Source: CALHRB01 sp964473465
Lineage (GTDB): Bacteria > Bacteroidota > Ignavibacteria > Kapaibacteriales > UBA2268
Assembly (NCBI GenBank): GCA_964473465.1
Contig: CAYYPE010000010.1
Location: 1-64,000, forward strand
Direction: 5' to 3'
DNA length: 64,000 nt
A program made the position numbers and the translations under genes. The notes beneath the pieces are model-generated. The model was not told where the DNA came from. It was given only the letters and a program-made list of their open reading frames with translations, and did not search any database. How positions within the stretch are numbered: position 1 is the stretch's first letter; each line of letters begins with the position of its first letter. Positions 26,731-36,244 of this stretch are shown piece after piece.

Positions 26731-29700
26731 ATGAAAAAAATTCTTACTGTAATTTTATATTTGTTACTCCCAACATTTACCCTTCTTGCTCAGGAAATGA
26801 AAACAGGCGAAATTACAGACGGTAGAGAATACTGGTTTGGTCTTCCTTATTGCAAGATTTCAGTCAAAAATCCAGAGCCAATAAGAGGTGAGTTCCCCAT
26901 AGCCGTATGGATATCTTCAAAAGTAAAAACTACAGCTACAATAAGGGAGCTGGAAACAGGCTGGACTAAAACAGTCAGCATTGAGCCTCATAAAGTAACA
27001 CAAGTGCCTATGCCTGATGCTCTGATGAACCGTGAATCCGAAGTTGTAAAAAATTATGGTATTCACGTTGAATCAGAAGATCCTATAACAGTAGCTGTAT
27101 ATCTCTCCTATCGCTGGTCTGGTGAAGCTTTCCGAGTAATTCCTGTTGAATGGCTTGGAAAACGTTATTTCTCTCTGAATTTATATCAGGATGAAACAGA
27201 TGAAATAAAACCACCGCAAATTCTCATTATTGCAACTCAAGACAATACAAGCGTTACATATTTCCCAAAAACTGCAACTGAAAAAGTTGAAAAAGGTGCA
27301 TCAAAAAGAGTTACTCTCAACAAAGGTCAAACCTATCTTATTCTTGGAAAACCCAAACCGGGTTTGTCTCAGGACTGGTCAACAGATTTAACCGGCACTG
27401 AAATAATTGCTAATAAACCTATAGCAGTGATCTCTGGACATACCAAGGGAGCTTTCCCACGATATTTTATCGGTATGCGTTCGGGATGGCAGGAACCATG
27501 GGCTAATTTCTCACGAAATATGCTTTGCGAGATGCTCTGGCCTGTCGAACTTTGGGGCAATACTTATATTTCCGCACCAATCAAATATGTAAATCGACCA
27601 AGAGGAAAAACCATAGTTCAGGACGATTTTGGCGATCTAATTAGAATAGTTGCCAGTCAGGATGGAACAGAACTCTTGCAAATGAGACAGGATGGTTCAG
27701 GATTTATGAGAATTGGACCAGTTCTTAAAAAAGGCGATAGATATGATATTATTAACATGGAAGTCCCTGCCCTCTATAAATCTAATTATCCAGTGATTAT
27801 TGGCCAATATGGAAAAACATGGTGGGATGATAACGGAATGATGGGTTCAATTGATAAAGGCGGCGATGAACCTCAAAATCCTTGGAAAAGTGGTCAGGGT
27901 ATGATGTTAATCCTTGCTCCAATTGAAAGATGGTGTTCCTATGCCGCTTTCAGATCACCTGAAGCAATAGATAATTTTATATATATTACTTTCGAAGAAA
28001 AATACAGAGATAAGATATTCTTTGATGGTAAATCAATAACCTCTATCTGGGGAACAAAAATTCAGAAAATTCAAGGAACTGATTATGTTTATATAACAGA
28101 AATGGTTCCTGCCGGTGATCATCATTTTGAAGCCATTGACAGTGCCAAATTTGCTGCTTATGCCTATGGTAACTGGGATAGAACAAAAGATGGTTTTGCT
28201 TATGGTTATCCTGTTGGTATAAATTATTCTACTCCCTGCGAGGATTCTCTCTACGTGGTTGATAAAATGTTCTGCGGAGATGTCGAGGGTGAAGGCTTTG
28301 CAATTCCTGATTCTGCAGAATGTGCTGGAATTTTTTCTGTTGTCTTCAAAGCTTCAGAATCAGAAAATTATGAATTTAAAAAAGATCCTAATTTCACTTC
28401 CGGGGACAAAAAAGTTTCATATACCTTGAAAGTGATAGATGTTACGAAGCCTGCCAAAGGCGTTGTAATGGTTTTAACACGTTCCGGGAAATCAATTACA
28501 AAAGTGTATGAATACATACCCGAAGAAATTGCTGCAAACCCAACATATATCAATTTTGGTATGCTCAAACTGAACCAGAAGGTTTGCAAGACTTTTACTA
28601 TTTCAAATCCCGGAAAAGTTCCAATGACTGTCCTTGAGCTAAAACTTAAGTCTGGAGTGAAAGATTTTGAGATTGATACCAAGGATATTCCATTAACTTT
28701 ACAACCCGGTGAATCCAAAGAAATCACAGTTTGTGCAACAGCTTTAAGTATGTATAACAGACCTGTGAAGGATTCCATAATTGCTGTTTTGACCTGCTTC
28801 CCCAAAACTATTGTTGGACTGGAATTTACAACTGGCGAGCCAATAGTATGGATTGACGATGCAAGGTGGGCACCAACTCCCGTTGGAAAGGAAATTCCAA
28901 AATTGGTTCAAATTATCAGTAAAGGCTCAACAAAAGTTGAATTGAATGAAATCACATGGGAGGACAAAACTCACTTTACCAGAGTTGAAAATCTGGACTT
29001 CCCATTAACGCTTGAGCCCGGTCAGGTGCATTACTTCACTGTTTATTATAAGCCTGACAAACCCGGTATTACTGATTCAACAAGAGCCTTCTTCAAAGGA
29101 AACACAGCAATCGAAAAATTATACTCAGATTGGGTAGGAATTGGAATAGAAGCCGGCCCACTCATTGTTGGTTATGATTGGCAACGAAGAAGAATTATTG
29201 ATCAATATGCAGGTGTATCCGAATACCCATGGCATATCACTGTTGATAATTCAGGAAACACAAATTTAAAAGTCAAAGATATAGTTATTGAAGATGATCC
29301 AGATAATGTTTTCAGAATTAATTCTGCTCAAATTCCGGGAACACTATCGCCCAATTCACCAGTTCAAATTGATGCTTTCTTTGCTCCGAAAGAAGAAAAA
29401 AGTTATACTTCCAAAGTGAAGATAATTGCTGACTTCGATGGAACAGAAAAAATTGCTTATGATTATTTAAAGGGAATAGGCATTCTTCCTCATATTAAAG
29501 TAGTTGGCAAAGAATTCCTGCCACCTATCAAAATTGGCGAATCACTTAATGATAAGGGCGAAGTTCAGCATGTAACCATTAACCCTGAAACAGCAATGGA
29601 TCTAACTCTATTTGATTTGAAAATCGAAGGACCAGACAAAGACGCTTTCGAAATTGATCCCGACTTTTATAATAACACAATTAAAGGAAAAAATACAATC

Positions 29701-30954
29701 ATAAAAGTCAATGGTTATCTTGATGTTCCGATTAAGTTCACAGCCAAGAAAGCAGGAAAACACACTGCTGAGCTTGTTGCATTCAGTGACGCACCCGACT
29801 ACGCAAGAGATTTTCTCTATGGCTATGGATACAATCAGGGAATTTTAACATCAGATTATGACTATGGGACCATATTCATCACTTTATCCAAAGATGGAAA
29901 GGTTTTCCTTACAAATACCGGCTCCGTCGAAATACAAATTACAAGAGATATACCAGCAAGTTTAACCGGGGATGTAAACAATTTTAGCATTAATTCATGG
30001 TATACTGCTAAATCTGGTCTTGTTAATCCAGTTGCCCCATTTAAATTAGCCCCTGGTGATACTCTTTGGGTTGACGTGAAATTCACTCCTTCCGAAGTGA
30101 AACAATATTATTTGCAAGTTAACTATCAAACTGATATCGGCGATGCTGTTTCATATCTTACCGGTAAAGGAATGATTCTGAAAACCATCGTAAAAATTCC
30201 AAAAGGTGTTTACAAGGTTATACCGGGTTTCCCAAAAATCATTGAAGTTATGGTTGATAAACATCCCGACGAAACCAAACTTCTGGAACAAGCCAATATT
30301 AATTCAATTACTGTTGAAGTTACTTTCAAATCTTTAGGCAGGAAAAATGTTCAGGATATCTACCCGCATGTTTCTTCCTGTATTGATATTGATACCAAAG
30401 GAACAATGCTCGAAGGTTGGACATGTCAGGATGTAAAAATTCTTGATGGGCTAATTCTTAGTGTTACTTTCAGCGGTAATACACCTTTGACATTAGGAAA
30501 TAGTAATTCCAGAGTCTTATTTAGATTTTTGATGAATACGTTTCTCAGTGATCTGGATATTATCCCTCTGCCAGTAAAAATGAATGTTTTCAACCGTCCA
30601 TATGTTGTTGTAGAAGAGTATCCCGGTGATATCGATATTCTTCCTGTTTGTGTTAATACTATCAGGCTGATTGAAATCGCTGGAAACAGATATTCATTAA
30701 CCCAGAATCAACCAAACCCTGTTACTGATAACACCACATTCGAATATTCCGTTGCTTTGGAGGGAATAACAAATATATCCCTATTTAACAGTATCGGAGA
30801 AAAGGTAACAACATTGGTTAATGAATACCAGAAACCCGGTCGTTACGAAGTAAAACTTAATGTTTCTTCTTTAGCTTTGCCTTCAGGAGTTTATCATTAC
30901 AAGATAATCTCCGGACCTTATATTGAAACCAGAGAAATGGTCATCATCAAATGA
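26731..30954 (+). CDS. Giant T9SS surface protein with IgGFc-binding-like N-terminal domain (paralogue 2)
   Basis: This 1407-residue protein has the same domain order as the gene before it. It carries a signal peptide (~1-21, ending TLLAQ) and an IgGFc-binding-like domain (REYWFGLPYCKISV, STDLTGTEIIANKPIAVISG, VIIGQYGKTWWDDN). Ig-like ASH-type modules follow (INFGMLKLNQKVCKTF, SPVQIDAFFAPKEEKSYTSK), then a cohesin-like module (GTMLEGWTCQDVKIL) and a T9SS sorting domain (NQPNPVTDNTTFEYS, PSGVYHYKIISG). Alignment by eye shows identity over the full length with a few short indels, so the pair arose by tandem duplication. Family knowledge suggests an extracellular adhesive or scaffolding role. 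The separate terminators suggest separate transcripts. The ligand is unknown. Confidence 0.86.
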   Translation: MKKILTVILYLLLPTFTLLAQEMKTGEITDGREYWFGLPYCKISVKNPEPIRGEFPIAVWISSKVKTTATIRELETGWTKTVSIEPHKVTQVPMPDALMNRESEVVKNYGIHVESEDPITVAVYLSYRWSGEAFRVIPVEWLGKRYFSLNLYQDETDEIKPPQILIIATQDNTSVTYFPKTATEKVEKGASKRVTLNKGQTYLILGKPKPGLSQDWSTDLTGTEIIANKPIAVISGHTKGAFPRYFIGMRSGWQEPWANFSRNMLCEMLWPVELWGNTYISAPIKYVNRPRGKTIVQDDFGDLIRIVASQDGTELLQMRQDGSGFMRIGPVLKKGDRYDIINMEVPALYKSNYPVIIGQYGKTWWDDNGMMGSIDKGGDEPQNPWKSGQGMMLILAPIERWCSYAAFRSPEAIDNFIYITFEEKYRDKIFFDGKSITSIWGTKIQKIQGTDYVYITEMVPAGDHHFEAIDSAKFAAYAYGNWDRTKDGFAYGYPVGINYSTPCEDSLYVVDKMFCGDVEGEGFAIPDSAECAGIFSVVFKASESENYEFKKDPNFTSGDKKVSYTLKVIDVTKPAKGVVMVLTRSGKSITKVYEYIPEEIAANPTYINFGMLKLNQKVCKTFTISNPGKVPMTVLELKLKSGVKDFEIDTKDIPLTLQPGESKEITVCATALSMYNRPVKDSIIAVLTCFPKTIVGLEFTTGEPIVWIDDARWAPTPVGKEIPKLVQIISKGSTKVELNEITWEDKTHFTRVENLDFPLTLEPGQVHYFTVYYKPDKPGITDSTRAFFKGNTAIEKLYSDWVGIGIEAGPLIVGYDWQRRRIIDQYAGVSEYPWHITVDNSGNTNLKVKDIVIEDDPDNVFRINSAQIPGTLSPNSPVQIDAFFAPKEEKSYTSKVKIIADFDGTEKIAYDYLKGIGILPHIKVVGKEFLPPIKIGESLNDKGEVQHVTINPETAMDLTLFDLKIEGPDKDAFEIDPDFYNNTIKGKNTIIKVNGYLDVPIKFTAKKAGKHTAELVAFSDAPDYARDFLYGYGYNQGILTSDYDYGTIFITLSKDGKVFLTNTGSVEIQITRDIPASLTGDVNNFSINSWYTAKSGLVNPVAPFKLAPGDTLWVDVKFTPSEVKQYYLQVNYQTDIGDAVSYLTGKGMILKTIVKIPKGVYKVIPGFPKIIEVMVDKHPDETKLLEQANINSITVEVTFKSLGRKNVQDIYPHVSSCIDIDTKGTMLEGWTCQDVKILDGLILSVTFSGNTPLTLGNSNSRVLFRFLMNTFLSDLDIIPLPVKMNVFNRPYVVVEEYPGDIDILPVCVNTIRLIEIAGNRYSLTQNQPNPVTDNTTFEYSVALEGITNISLFNSIGEKVTTLVNEYQKPGRYEVKLNVSSLALPSGVYHYKIISGPYIETREMVIIK

Positions 30955-30979
30955 TTCAATTCTTTATTTTTCTTCTAAT

Positions 30980-31007
30980 AAAGCCTGGGATAATAGCCCG
31001 GGCTTTT
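30980..31007 (+). terminator. Terminator after paralogue 2, probably bidirectional
   Basis: A 10-bp stem (AAAGCCTGGG with CCCGGGCTTT, one T-G wobble) with a seven-base loop is followed by TTTATTTTT. It lies between two convergent genes and, with A runs on the other side, could serve both. Confidence 0.8.
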
Positions 31008-31013
31008 ATTTTT

Positions 31014-31709
31014 CTAAGACTCTTTAACATTAGTGTTCGTTTTACTATTTTTTAGCTCTCTACCAATGATTAATACTATAAAAGTATTAATTAAAATTTG
31101 TAAATCTGTCTTCAGAGAAATATTTTCAATATATTCAATGTCATATTTCAACTTGACTATGTTATCAATTAATCTCTGTGAGTTAGGTATATATATTTGA
31201 GCAAGACCTGTTATTCCTTGAGGAACAAGTTTTCGTATTTTGTAATCTTTGATTTGAACTGAAAATGAAAGATATTCTGTAATAATTTCAGGACGGGGTC
31301 CTATCATACTCATCTCCCCTTTTAAAACATTAAAATATTGAGGTAACTCATCAATATGATGCTTCCTGAAAAAAAGTCCAAGTTTTGAAATATTGTTATT
31401 GTTTCTTTCAGTTACACAACAATCTTTAATTGTCCTGAATTTATAAATATTGAATGGAAGTCCATACCTGCCAACCCTAACCTGTTTAAAGAAAATATTC
31501 CCACCCATATCAAAAAAAAGTACAATGCTGCAAAATAAAATGATAAGAATGAAAGGAGGCAATAAAACAATTAAAATGAATAGCTCTGCTATTCTTCGAT
31601 TGTTTAAATACCGAAATGTTTTCTTATCAAGTTCTCTAATTTTCTGACTCTGTCCATTGATGCTATGAGTCAAAGGTTTTACACCAAATTCACTTCTCAT
31701 TTTTAACAC
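31014..31709 (-). CDS. Sugar transferase (phosphoglycosyl transferase, WcaJ/PglC type)
   Basis: This membrane enzyme moves a sugar-1-phosphate from a nucleotide sugar to undecaprenyl phosphate, the first step of exopolysaccharide or O-antigen assembly. It has one N-terminal hydrophobic segment (RIAELFILIVLLPPFILIIL, ~38-65) followed by the catalytic core. Core motifs are FFKQVRVGRYGLPFNIYKFRT, the DELPQYFNVLKGEMSMIGPR segment with its catalytic acidic pair region, and QGITGLAQI. At 231 residues it is the short monotopic form without the four extra membrane helices of WcaJ. It stands apart from the Wza/Wzz pair 9 kb away, which may use the same polymer. Confidence 0.9.
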   Translation of the reverse strand: MLKMRSEFGVKPLTHSINGQSQKIRELDKKTFRYLNNRRIAELFILIVLLPPFILIILFCSIVLFFDMGGNIFFKQVRVGRYGLPFNIYKFRTIKDCCVTERNNNNISKLGLFFRKHHIDELPQYFNVLKGEMSMIGPRPEIITEYLSFSVQIKDYKIRKLVPQGITGLAQIYIPNSQRLIDNIVKLKYDIEYIENISLKTDLQILINTFIVLIIGRELKNSKTNTNVKES

Positions 31710-31924
31710 CCATTTGTTATTAAACCTAAATGAGTATTACTTTCCCATATTTTCCCTATGAATTTTGATGTAAAACTTTACAAATAATAATTCCTTTTTT
31801 TAAATTTTAAATTTGTTTCTGTTATTATATTAAACACTTTAAAAGCAAAAAGGTCTCAAAAAAAATTAAAATTTTAAATTTTTTTCTAGGAATTAGAAGA
31901 ATTAAATTTGAATCAGGTATTGGA

Positions 31925-33088
31925 TTAAAAATAAAATTCAAAAAGAAAGTAGGCTGAGGGGCTGAAATACCAATATTCAGTTTTGTCAGCTCCATAGAAA
32001 TAAACCCCTCCGAGTCTTAAGTTTATGTTATCACTTAATGAATAAGCAGATGCAAGGGAAATATAACCACTTTTATCATTATGATTTGATAATAAACTCA
32101 GATTAAGACTTATAAGGGGATGTATCAGATAATTTGCAGCAGCCATAAGATAATTTCTATTCAGATTCTGTATTTCACCTTTTATCAATCTTTCAAAATC
32201 GTATTTTTCTATGTCTTTAGTGCCATAACCATTAAATTGATATTCAATTAAGCAATATAGCTTTGAAGTGAACTGATAATCTAATCCGAAAATTAAACGT
32301 ATATAACTTGATTTTAAATTGTTCTCATCGGCAGAAAAAAGAGCCTCGCCACGTATTCCTGCTCCAAAAAAATTTCCCGCAAAATCCCCACCGATAACAA
32401 TCCTTTTATCAAACCTTCCACTCATAACCGAGAAATCATATTCACTGAAATTTGTCCTTAACCTGCCTGCAAAGTTAATATCAGCCAATACCTCCCTGAA
32501 ATTACAAACCATTTCTAAATCTGTAAAATCACCAAAGGAATATTTGAAAGAAACAGCATCGGCTCCATCTTTTTCGAATTTGCTGAAATTTGCTGGATTT
32601 ATCGGATTAAATAAATCAGTTGGCTGCCAGATTCTCCCCGAACCCCATGATATATTCTGCCTTCCGATAACAAGTGAAGCATTTTCGAAAGACTGCTTGA
32701 AATAAAATCGGTCTATAAAATGTGTTAATATTATACTATTATTTGACATTAATTTCCAGTTTAGCTTAATTGTCTGACGATTCGTTTTTTCAGGATTTAC
32801 TAATAATGGTGAGCTAAAATCAGAGAATAAGAGATTAGTTTCATGATGCATCTCTAACCTTGCACCATCCCATAGATTTAAAACGGGACGTATTCTCAGT
32901 CTTGTTAAATTCAGAAACACATTTTCATTATGAGCATCAATCTCCAATTCTTTATATGATTGATTTAAATTTTGGTAAATACTCATATTGTAAAGATATC
33001 CATTGATATTAAAATCAATTTCAGCTTTAACAAAACCAGAGAGGAAAGTAAAAATGATAAAATTTAAAAAGTATTTATTTGTTTTCAT
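31925..33088 (-). CDS. Predicted outer-membrane beta-barrel of the ABC export cassette
   Basis: I do not recognise the family by name. The chosen start (MKTNKYFLNFIIFTF) gives a signal peptide ending near FVKA and lies two bases after the ATPase stop. The alternative Met six codons upstream would overlap that gene. The mature part is built of alternating hydrophobic/polar segments with many aromatic residues at strand ends (for example YCLIEYQFNGYG, INLRLGGVYFYG). It ends in LFEFYF with a terminal Phe, as outer-membrane barrels do. A conserved-looking NISWGSGRIWQPTDLFNPINP segment occurs near residue 150, as in DUF1302-like or alginate-export-like porins. It is the last gene of the cassette and is likely the outer-membrane partner. 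Confidence 0.75.
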   Translation of the reverse strand: MKTNKYFLNFIIFTFLSGFVKAEIDFNINGYLYNMSIYQNLNQSYKELEIDAHNENVFLNLTRLRIRPVLNLWDGARLEMHHETNLLFSDFSSPLLVNPEKTNRQTIKLNWKLMSNNSIILTHFIDRFYFKQSFENASLVIGRQNISWGSGRIWQPTDLFNPINPANFSKFEKDGADAVSFKYSFGDFTDLEMVCNFREVLADINFAGRLRTNFSEYDFSVMSGRFDKRIVIGGDFAGNFFGAGIRGEALFSADENNLKSSYIRLIFGLDYQFTSKLYCLIEYQFNGYGTKDIEKYDFERLIKGEIQNLNRNYLMAAANYLIHPLISLNLSLLSNHNDKSGYISLASAYSLSDNINLRLGGVYFYGADKTEYWYFSPSAYFLFEFYF

Positions 33089-33089
33089 C

Positions 33090-33758
33090 CTAAAGAACCA
33101 TCCCATCCTTTAGTAATATTAGTCTTTTAGCTCTATCAATAACATTTTTATCGTGAGATGAGAATATGAAGGTAATATTTTTTTCTTTATTCATTTTTTC
33201 CATTAAATCAAGTAAGCTACTTGCTGACTTGGAATCCAGATTAGCAGTAGGTTCGTCAGCAAGAACAAGAATTGGTGAATGAACAATAGCCCTTGCAACA
33301 GCTACTCTTTGTTGCTGCCCGCCACTTACTGAATTTGGTCTTTTATTGGCAAGTTCAGCTATGTCCAATTCTTCCATTATACTTATAGCTCTTTCCTTTC
33401 TATCTTTTGCAGACATTCCCAAAAGCATCAAAGGAAATTCAACATTTTCGAGATTAGTCAATACGGGAATTAAGTTATATGCCTGAAAAATAAAACCTAT
33501 TTTATTCAATCTCAGATCGGAAAGTTCAGATTTGTTTTTTTGGCTTAAATCCTCACCAAGAAAATATACTTTCCCGAAAGTCGGCTTATCAAGCGAACCA
33601 ATAATATTTAAAAGAGTAGTCTTACCCGAACCGGAGGGTCCTGCTATGACAGTAAATTCACCCTGCTCGAATTTCAAATTAATATCAAACAAAGCTCTGA
33701 CAGTTATTCCATTGCTTGAATACTCTTTTGTTAAATTTTCAACACGTAATATTTCCAT
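33090..33758 (-). CDS. ABC transporter ATP-binding protein, LolD/MacB type
   Basis: This cytoplasmic ATPase of the type VII (MacB/LolD/FtsE) ABC class powers mechanotransmission to the two adjacent permeases. It has Walker A GPSGSGKTT, Q-loop FIFQAYNLIPVLTNLENV, signature VSGGQQQR, Walker B ILVLADEP and the switch His in FIFSSHD. I placed the start at MEILRVENLTKEYSS (33758), which gives 222 residues, the normal LolD length. The open frame upstream codes for 28 residues overlapping the previous gene and is unlikely to be used. The gap to the permease gene is 16 bases. Confidence 0.93.
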   Translation of the reverse strand: MEILRVENLTKEYSSNGITVRALFDINLKFEQGEFTVIAGPSGSGKTTLLNIIGSLDKPTFGKVYFLGEDLSQKNKSELSDLRLNKIGFIFQAYNLIPVLTNLENVEFPLMLLGMSAKDRKERAISIMEELDIAELANKRPNSVSGGQQQRVAVARAIVHSPILVLADEPTANLDSKSASSLLDLMEKMNKEKNITFIFSSHDKNVIDRAKRLILLKDGMVL

Positions 33759-33774
33759 TTTTTTCCAATATATA

Positions 33775-35010
33775 TTAAACGAATCTGACAGCTTCCGAGG
33801 GTTGCAATCTAATTGCTTTGATAGCTGGAAAAATCCCCGCAATCATGGTTACAAGAGGTATAATCAATAGAGTATTGATAACCACATTCAAATTTAGTTC
33901 AGGATATATCTGATTTGGTAATCCGAACGAAGCCATGCTTTCCGAAAACTGACTCATATCAACTCCATTGACTGACATTGGGTAATAAATTAATAAACCA
34001 ACTATAAAACCTATAATTGTTCCTATCAATCCCATAAACAAAGATTCATAGATTATCATTCTGACCAGTTTACCCCTCCTTATGCCGATTGACATAATAA
34101 CACCAAATTCATTTATCCTTTCCATCACAGTCATCAGCATTGTATTAACTACTCCGAAAAGAACAGCTATTCCTATAATGAAGTAAATTATATAACTCAT
34201 TTGATGGTAAATATCAAGAAAAGCCATCATCATTGGCATTATTTCCTGAAATGTGCTTACCTCATATATATCTGTAACAATGTCATTCTTATTGAATTCG
34301 GATAATATTTTTTCTTTAAGTTCACTGCTTTTTCTGTAATCTTCAATACTGACTGCGATTTCGTGAATATTATTACCTAAATTTAAAATTTCCTGAGCAT
34401 CAGCTAATGGAATATAAACATAAATATTATCATATTCCGAAATACCAGAGCGATATATCCCAACAACTCTGAACATTTGAGAGCTAACATTACCATTTAC
34501 ATCTGAAGCAACAGCAACTAACCTATCTCCAATCTCCACTTCGAGTTTTTCAGCAACTTTTTTACTAAGAACAATCTCGTTTCTTCCTTTGGAAAGATAC
34601 CTTCCAGCTATTATTTTCTTATGAATATCAGTTACATTTTTTTCCAATTCAGGTTTCAAACCAACAATCGAGACACCTGAAGAATTAGCGGCACTGCTGA
34701 TGAGTCCAAAACAAATCACTCTTTCGGAATATCCATTAATCCCTTTTAATTTTGCTATAATAGATGAAATTCGATTAAAATTAGGTATGACATCGTTGAC
34801 CTTCTTGTTGTCTCTGAATCCGCTTTTATGAATCTGAACATTTGAATCATGAGATTTTATAAGGTTATCTACCATCTGATTCATAATACCAACGCCATAA
34901 CTATCATTTAATAATGATGCAGAAACACCAACAACGATGGATAAGATCACAATCAGTGATCTTCTCTTATTTCGCCAGATATTCCGCCATGCTAATTTAG
35001 CTATAAACAT
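33775..35010 (-). CDS. ABC transporter permease, FtsX/LolC/MacB family (second)
   Basis: This 411-residue inner-membrane permease opens with LAWRNIWRNKRRSLIVILSI, the amphipathic-plus-TM1 signature. A large periplasmic domain (MacB_PCD type, ~50-255) follows, then the FtsX-like three-helix part: IIYFIIGIAVLFGVVNTMLM, RINEFGVIMSIGIRRGKL, then two further helices. It ends with the coupling motif PAIKAIRLQPSEAVRFV. It pairs with the preceding permease gene (7-base gap), so the transporter is probably a heterodimer as in LolCE. LolCE extracts lipoproteins; MacB exports peptides and toxins. The cargo here is not shown by the sequence. Confidence 0.9.
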   Translation of the reverse strand: MFIAKLAWRNIWRNKRRSLIVILSIVVGVSASLLNDSYGVGIMNQMVDNLIKSHDSNVQIHKSGFRDNKKVNDVIPNFNRISSIIAKLKGINGYSERVICFGLISSAANSSGVSIVGLKPELEKNVTDIHKKIIAGRYLSKGRNEIVLSKKVAEKLEVEIGDRLVAVASDVNGNVSSQMFRVVGIYRSGISEYDNIYVYIPLADAQEILNLGNNIHEIAVSIEDYRKSSELKEKILSEFNKNDIVTDIYEVSTFQEIMPMMMAFLDIYHQMSYIIYFIIGIAVLFGVVNTMLMTVMERINEFGVIMSIGIRRGKLVRMIIYESLFMGLIGTIIGFIVGLLIYYPMSVNGVDMSQFSESMASFGLPNQIYPELNLNVVINTLLIIPLVTMIAGIFPAIKAIRLQPSEAVRFV

Positions 35011-35017
35011 ATTTTTT

Positions 35018-36244
35018 TTAAGTAAATCTAATACCTTTCAATGGCTCCAGTCTGCTAATTTTATAAACAGGATAAACCATTGCTAGGAAACACACAATTA
35101 AAATATAAGAAATAGTATAAGTATAAATATCAAATGAAACTGTAGTATAAATAGCCGGGATGAATCCTAAATCAGCATACATATCCGCCATTATACCGGT
35201 TATTGCAATTGGATTAAAATAAACATAATAATTCAATGCAGCACCAAGCACTAAACCTATTAATAATCCAATAAATGAAATCCCAATCGTTTCGAAAATC
35301 ACAACCCAGATTATTTTTATATTCCTCGCACCCAGAGCTAATATAACCCCAAACTCCCTGAACCTTTCAGTTACAGACATTAATATAGTATTCAGAATTC
35401 CAAACCCAACAATTACAATCAAAATCCCCAGAAAAATAAGAGAATTAACGCTGTCCATATCCATTGTCTGTTTTAGTTCAGGCATAATCTTTGTCCAATC
35501 GGAGATTTCAAGTTCATTTCTTACATTCTTCTCGAGATAATCCTTTGCTATGCTAATTTTATCAAAATCATTTAATGAAATAACAATACTCGAAATTCTT
35601 CCATCAAGAGCAAATAAATTCTGAGCTGTTTCAATATGCATATACATTATTCCGGCATCTGTTTCCACTTGTCCCGATTTCATAATCCCACCGATTCGGA
35701 GCTTAATATCACCCATAGAACCGTCATAACAGGACACAAGGACAACAATACTATCCCCTAACTCTGCTTCAAGTTTTTCTAATAATTTAGCACCTACAAC
35801 AATATCGTTTTTAGTATAGTTATTTATAAAATTTCCTTCTTTTATCTTATTAGAAATTTTACTAACAGTCTTTTCATAAACAGGATCAATGCCCAGAATC
35901 ATAACACCAAAGGTATTACTTTTATGTGCAATCAACCCATCCCCAACTACTCTTTGCGTATAGCTTTTCAAATATGGGGTTGATTTAATGACAGATTTAA
36001 GATTTTCTGAGGGATAAAAAGATTTTTTTAAAGTAGGATTATCTATATAACCTTTTTGATTGATTTGAATATAACCAGTGTAACTATCAACGGCGAATTT
36101 TATATTTGTTAGATAGGTTCCGTCATTCATAGCTTTGCTTATTAATGTCAAAAAAGTAGCAAAAGCAACGGCAGATATGGTAATAATTGTTCTGCGTTTG
36201 TTCCTCCAGAGACCCCGCCATGCCATTGTGAGTAAAAGCTTCAT
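35018..36244 (-). CDS. ABC transporter permease, FtsX/LolC/MacB family (first)
   Basis: This 408-residue protein has the same layout as the next permease: MAWRGLWRNKRRTIITISAV, a periplasmic domain to about residue 255, then LIVIVGFGILNTILMSVTER, REFGVILALGARNIKIIWVV and the terminal KISRLEPLKGIRFT. The two permeases are clearly related but differ in the periplasmic domain, which fits a heterodimer. The start codon directly abuts the stop of the upstream LolA-like gene, indicating translational coupling. Confidence 0.9.
   Translation of the reverse strand: MKLLLTMAWRGLWRNKRRTIITISAVAFATFLTLISKAMNDGTYLTNIKFAVDSYTGYIQINQKGYIDNPTLKKSFYPSENLKSVIKSTPYLKSYTQRVVGDGLIAHKSNTFGVMILGIDPVYEKTVSKISNKIKEGNFINNYTKNDIVVGAKLLEKLEAELGDSIVVLVSCYDGSMGDIKLRIGGIMKSGQVETDAGIMYMHIETAQNLFALDGRISSIVISLNDFDKISIAKDYLEKNVRNELEISDWTKIMPELKQTMDMDSVNSLIFLGILIVIVGFGILNTILMSVTERFREFGVILALGARNIKIIWVVIFETIGISFIGLLIGLVLGAALNYYVYFNPIAITGIMADMYADLGFIPAIYTTVSFDIYTYTISYILIVCFLAMVYPVYKISRLEPLKGIRFT

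Noticed and set aside
33759..33842. Upstream extension of the LolD-like ATPase
   Set aside because: It overlaps the permease gene in another frame and adds residues absent from LolD; the MEILRVENL start gives the normal length.
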